In this document: piece after piece, positions 60,371 to 64,000 of the stretch
Layout of the letters: the number at the start of each line of letters is the position of its first letter
Numbering within the stretch: position 1 is the stretch's first letter
Assembly: GCA_033002965.1 (NCBI GenBank)
Contig: JAURVB010012703.1
Coordinates: 108,752 to 172,751 of the forward strand
DNA length: 64,000 bases
Reading direction: 5' to 3'
DNA from: Piper betle
Taxonomy: Eukaryota > Streptophyta > Magnoliopsida > Piperales > Piperaceae
The notes under the pieces: generated by a model
Told to the model about the DNA's origin: nothing
Databases searched by the model: none
What the model saw: only the letters and a program-made list of their open reading frames with translations
Translations under genes and position numbers: made by a program

Positions 60371-63300
60371 TCAGGATGCCCTCCCTCGTGAAAATCGTTC
60401 TCCATATCTATTTGGTTGAATATCGATATCAGGACTTAAAATTGATGAATCAACAAGTTTAATAACACGTCGGTAAAAAGGCCAAGATGGGTTGGAACTC
60501 GTGATACGACGTTGACCAAATGGATGCTCTTTCACATAAGAAGGAACGTCTTCAGCTTCAAGTAATTTTTCGAGATGCACTCGGAGATCACCCCCTGGGC
60601 CTGTTAGTCAAATTTTCATATATGACCTCAATAAAGAACACAAAAAGACATACCATCTATCAAACTCAAGAGAATAATCTCTAAAGTAAATAACGATAAA
60701 AGGTTAAAACAATATCTCCTGATACTCTTATGTTAAAGGTAAATAATTAAAACCCGAACAGATCTTACCCAAAGAACTATCATTTTTATCTCTGTAAGAG
60801 TAAGATGGAGGAAAAACTGCAGAATACGCCTATAAAGAAAAATAGTAATAATTATTGTGAAAATACAAACCAACATTTAGTTTTGCCAACTTATACTATA
60901 AAATCATTGAAATAAAAATTAAACCCAGACTTACTGGATTGCAAAGAGCTTTGTATGGAGAATCATCCAATAACAATGTATTGGATGGATTATAATACCC
61001 TTTCGCCCAAGGGAGATTGGGTTCTTCTTTATCCCAGACTTTCTTTATTTCTTTCAGCACTAAAGGCTTTTTTCTATTCTCAACAGTAGAAAACCCTGTT
61101 CTTGTGCATTGAGATTGATCCTAACAATCAAATTAAGACAAAACACAATTCAATTGCTGTCCAAGAAAATTAAAACAATATCCTGCAATGCTAAATGGAC
61201 AACATGAGAGTTTAAATACTTATCCATAATAACTTCATCTAAAACAAAATACTAACTAAATTGAATATTTACAGTATCTGCTAGAAATACAAAATAAAAT
61301 AGGTAAAATTAGAAATAGAAATTGTGGTCTGATTGAGGTATCTGCACAAAGCTTTCAAAACCTAAATAACAAATTTCTACATTTAAAAAACATGTTATGT
61401 TCTCATATGAAATTTTTAACAAAATCTATTTCTCATATCAAAAGCTTGCTAATCACTAGGCATAATGTAAAAACACCAACAAAAGAAAGAATGCACCAAA
61501 ATTAAGGTCATACAACTATCATCAGCTTAGAAATAAGCTTTGAAGGAGATGAGGCGATTCAAACCTTTCGAGAATTCCATGAACTTGGATCCTTTAGTAG
61601 ACACAATATAATAGTAAATTTTCAAGGAAACTAAAACATACCGAGGCAATAATTTTCTTTTTAAATTACAGTTTTTCCATTAAAACTTACAAAGAAAATA
61701 ATAGCATAAATTATATAATTTTCAGTGAAGATCATTTTTAATCCATTTTTATCTTTAAAAATAAAGCTTATTTTAATCGTTATTAACATTAATGAATGTC
61801 CTTATTCACAGATAAAATTTAAATCCCTTAAGATTGTTAAAGCCTATTTAAGTATCTATTGTACTAAACGATAATGTAAAAAAAAATTAAGTAAACATCT
61901 TCTTACCCAACTAAAGAGCAATTTGTCTTTTAACTTTCCCATTAAAAAATCAACCACCAAATCCACATTATCCCTGCTCAAAATTTAAACATAATAATTG
62001 TTAATACAACATATGATATGCTAAATGTAAAGCATGGTAAAAAAAAATGTAAAAGTTGCTCAGGACAAATAATTCATTATATAATTTACACTCAATATGT
62101 ACACTACATATTAGTTGAGCCTGTTAAAGAAATTACGATTTATAAAAGGATATCAGCAAGATAAGTATGAGGAATAAGAGAGAATCCGGTGTGTAATTTA
62201 CCTTGTATTTTATGTGTATTTATACATAAGATATCAAATGGTTACAACAACAGTTCTCACGAAATCTGGAGCTACCACCTAACCATTCTTAACTAAAAGT
62301 CAAATTCAAAATACATGTATAAACATTCAAACTGCATACTAGGATAAGATAAACACTAATTCCGACAAATCCAACAGAAAACATTGAGGTTCATGTGGCC
62401 TATGGTGTTCAACCGCATTACAGTTTAATATGTTTGGTATTGCAATCTACCTGATTACACATAATTGAATAAGGATCGCATATATTTTCCCCACTTCATT
62501 CAACTGTATAATATTTTTATTAAAGCTACTACTTATGTACAACACTGGGACATTTTGTTAGAAAACCCTCCAAATAACTATCTGATGAACCAAAACTCAA
62601 AAAATAGTAACCATTTAACTTTCTTCATATCTAGTAACTCAGAAACTTGAGCAGCCTACTACAAAAGGATAGCAATTAGCAATCACTTCAAATATATTAA
62701 AAAAATAGAAAATACCTTCTCCTTGAAGACCATACGGCGACGTCAAAATTCTCAAAGCAAAATTGCAGAAATTCTTCACAAAAAGGTCTCTTAAAAACTG
62801 CCAAAGTTATTAGAATTGAATTAGCTTTTGCTGAATAAAATGCAAGATAACACTAAAAAATTATTAATGATATTGAGTAAATAAAAATTGACCTGCTTTT
62901 TTCTTCAGCCTCGTGTCAGGTTTATAATGACGAGGATAATCCATTACAATGTCAGCAAGAAGTCCATTTAAGTCGAGAATCAACAGCTTCCGCTTTAATG
63001 GCAAAGAGAAGCTTCTATTAACTGAGATATTGTTCTGTATAAAGCAAACTTAAATAATAAGCTTTTCATTGTCTTGGAGTTTAACATAAAGGGCAGAGAA
63101 AGATAATACAACATTTCCCCATTGCCGCAAATATAATCGTTTGCTTCTCCATTTGCGAGGCTCAACTTTGTTTTCAGTATTACATATGGTTTCTTCATGT
63201 AGCACCTTGTTTGATGATTCCTTATCCAAAAGCATATTGCATGAGTCCTCATTGCTTTCAACCCTTTTATGTCGCCCAATGGCGGGAAGCACAGAAAGAG

Positions 63301-63927
63301 AATGTAATTCTCGGTAAACTGGGTCGATGGTTTTATTATTTTCAGTTATTTCCTCCATAGACGAATCTTTATCTGTATAAGAGTCATTTCAGTTTGGTAA
63401 TTTCACCATGCAGATAGATAGCCAAATTATAGGGAATAACAAGGTTCACTGCAAACTTTTACATTTATATAAAATCCATCAGAATAAATTATAATGCCCT
63501 AATAAAAAATCATATCTTAAACAATATGTTAGTAAACCAGAACACCACGACGATTTAAAAGTCACCAATCTAAGTGCAGTTAAAAAATTAAGTATAAAGT
63601 TCATATTCTAAAAAACCATACGATATTCGAAATTGAAATTGCACAAGTGGTGAGTGTACACGCTATTGGACGAGTAGGTCAGCTCATTAACTGGGTTTAG
63701 AGAAACACAAAGAAAAATAAAATGTACAGTTCATGCTTTTAAAAACTATAGGGCACTAAAACCGCAAATTAACATTTTTTGCTCTAATTTCGAACCCTAC
63801 TTGTTAGTAGGCCTACTGAAGTATATGAATTTTAAAAAGGTTACAACTACATACCTTTCAAAACAATGACTGCATTTGATGGCCTTGATTGTAGCTTTTT
63901 CCTGAATCTCTTTCGTTCTCTTAACAT
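60371..63927 (-). CDS. FCP1/NIF-domain HAD-like protein
   Basis: Exons (minus): 63927-63855, 63372-63110, 63034-62893, 62797-62716, 61973-61907, 61120-60935, 60829-60769 and 60600-60371; all phases agree, 367 residues. An in-frame TGA directly precedes ATG 63927, which fixes the start. After an Arg/Lys-rich N-terminus and a variable linker, the NIF (FCP1 homology) domain begins near residue 125. Motif I is KLLILDLNGLLADIV, then DYPRHYKPDT, FKRPFCEEFLQFCFENFDVA, VWSSRR and the late acidic motif NTLLLDDSPYKA. FCP1-type proteins dephosphorylate the RNA polymerase II tail or other phosphoproteins. Here motif I is DLN rather than DxD: the nucleophile Asp is kept, the second Asp is Asn. Plant relatives with DxNG exist, so this is a subfamily feature and activity is uncertain. 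The donor at the end of exon 2 could be 3 bases earlier (63113). Confidence 0.88.
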
Positions 63928-64000
63928 TCAAACTGTGTAACAGAAGATATAAATAAGACATACAATATGCTAACAAGGACATAATCCCGCCAATTCCCAC

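Noticed and set aside
1..64000. tRNA, rRNA or CRISPR-like arrays
   Set aside because: I looked for tRNA box-B-like words and regular short repeats with unique spacers and found none I could support; repeats seen are ordinary tandem arrays.

Overview
This 64 kb window is nuclear DNA of a flowering plant, most likely a eudicot. Genes have many short introns, intergenic DNA is AT-rich, and the proteins belong to plant-specific families (SPIRAL1-like, LONGIFOLIA, CIN-type TCP, methylesterase 11-like). CACTA and Mutator-type transposons, a LINE relic, an NLR relic and a fragment of plastid rpoC2 are also present. Nothing is organised as an operon; each gene is its own unit. The exact species cannot be read from the sequence.

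Layout. 0.4-5.6 kb (+): a 17-exon half-size ABC transporter of the ALS1/ABCB27 type. 6.2-6.7 kb (-): a two-exon SPIRAL1-like microtubule protein, convergent with it. 8.2-12.3 kb: a FAR1/FRS-type MULE transposase-like reading frame lacking its C-terminal part, lying between a C-rich tract, AT-rich ACTCGAGTC-containing repeats and a G-rich tract; it may be a decayed Mutator-like element. 14.0-16.3 kb (-): a five-exon methylesterase 11-like gene. 17.5-18.3 kb: a terminal-inverted-repeat element with a GC-rich core. 21.2-25.9 kb: a CACTA element containing a 180-bp tandem array. 26-32 kb: gene-poor, with an AT-rich degenerate repeat array. 32.9-34.3 kb (+): a TCP transcription factor. 35.1-37.3 kb: a second, shorter CACTA element of the same family. 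38.3-39.4 kb: 3' end of a dead LINE. 40.6-41.5 kb (-): an NLR leucine-rich-repeat relic. 42.1-48.0 kb (-): a complete 11-coding-exon TTM1/TTM2-type gene (uridine-kinase-like plus CYTH plus tail anchor), enclosed by about 0.2-kb inverted repeats, with plastid rpoC2 DNA in one intron and a 352-bp tandem duplication at its 5' end. 49.47-50.23 kb: a Mutator-like non-autonomous element with a perfect 9-bp target duplication and double-hairpin ends. 51.3-55.4 kb (-): a LONGIFOLIA/TRM gene. 60.4-63.9 kb (-): an FCP1/NIF-type HAD-fold gene.

Four points stand out. First, exon 1 of the ABC transporter and exons 1 and 2 of the methylesterase are each exactly one base short, each in a C or G run. This looks like homopolymer under-calling in the assembly, although real lesions cannot be excluded without reads. 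Second, two independent introns use GC instead of GT donors. Third, several elements in the window share GC-rich cores and the subterminal palindrome GCCGTyGGAT...ATCCrACGGC. Fourth, the TTM gene is framed by inverted repeats that directly abut the NLR relic.

The genes do not form a pathway. Their inferred roles are vacuolar ABC transport, cortical microtubule organisation and cell shape (SP1L, LNG), leaf development (TCP), ester hydrolysis or a related reaction (MES), mitochondrial-surface pyrophosphate metabolism (TTM) and a HAD-type phosphatase or pseudophosphatase.
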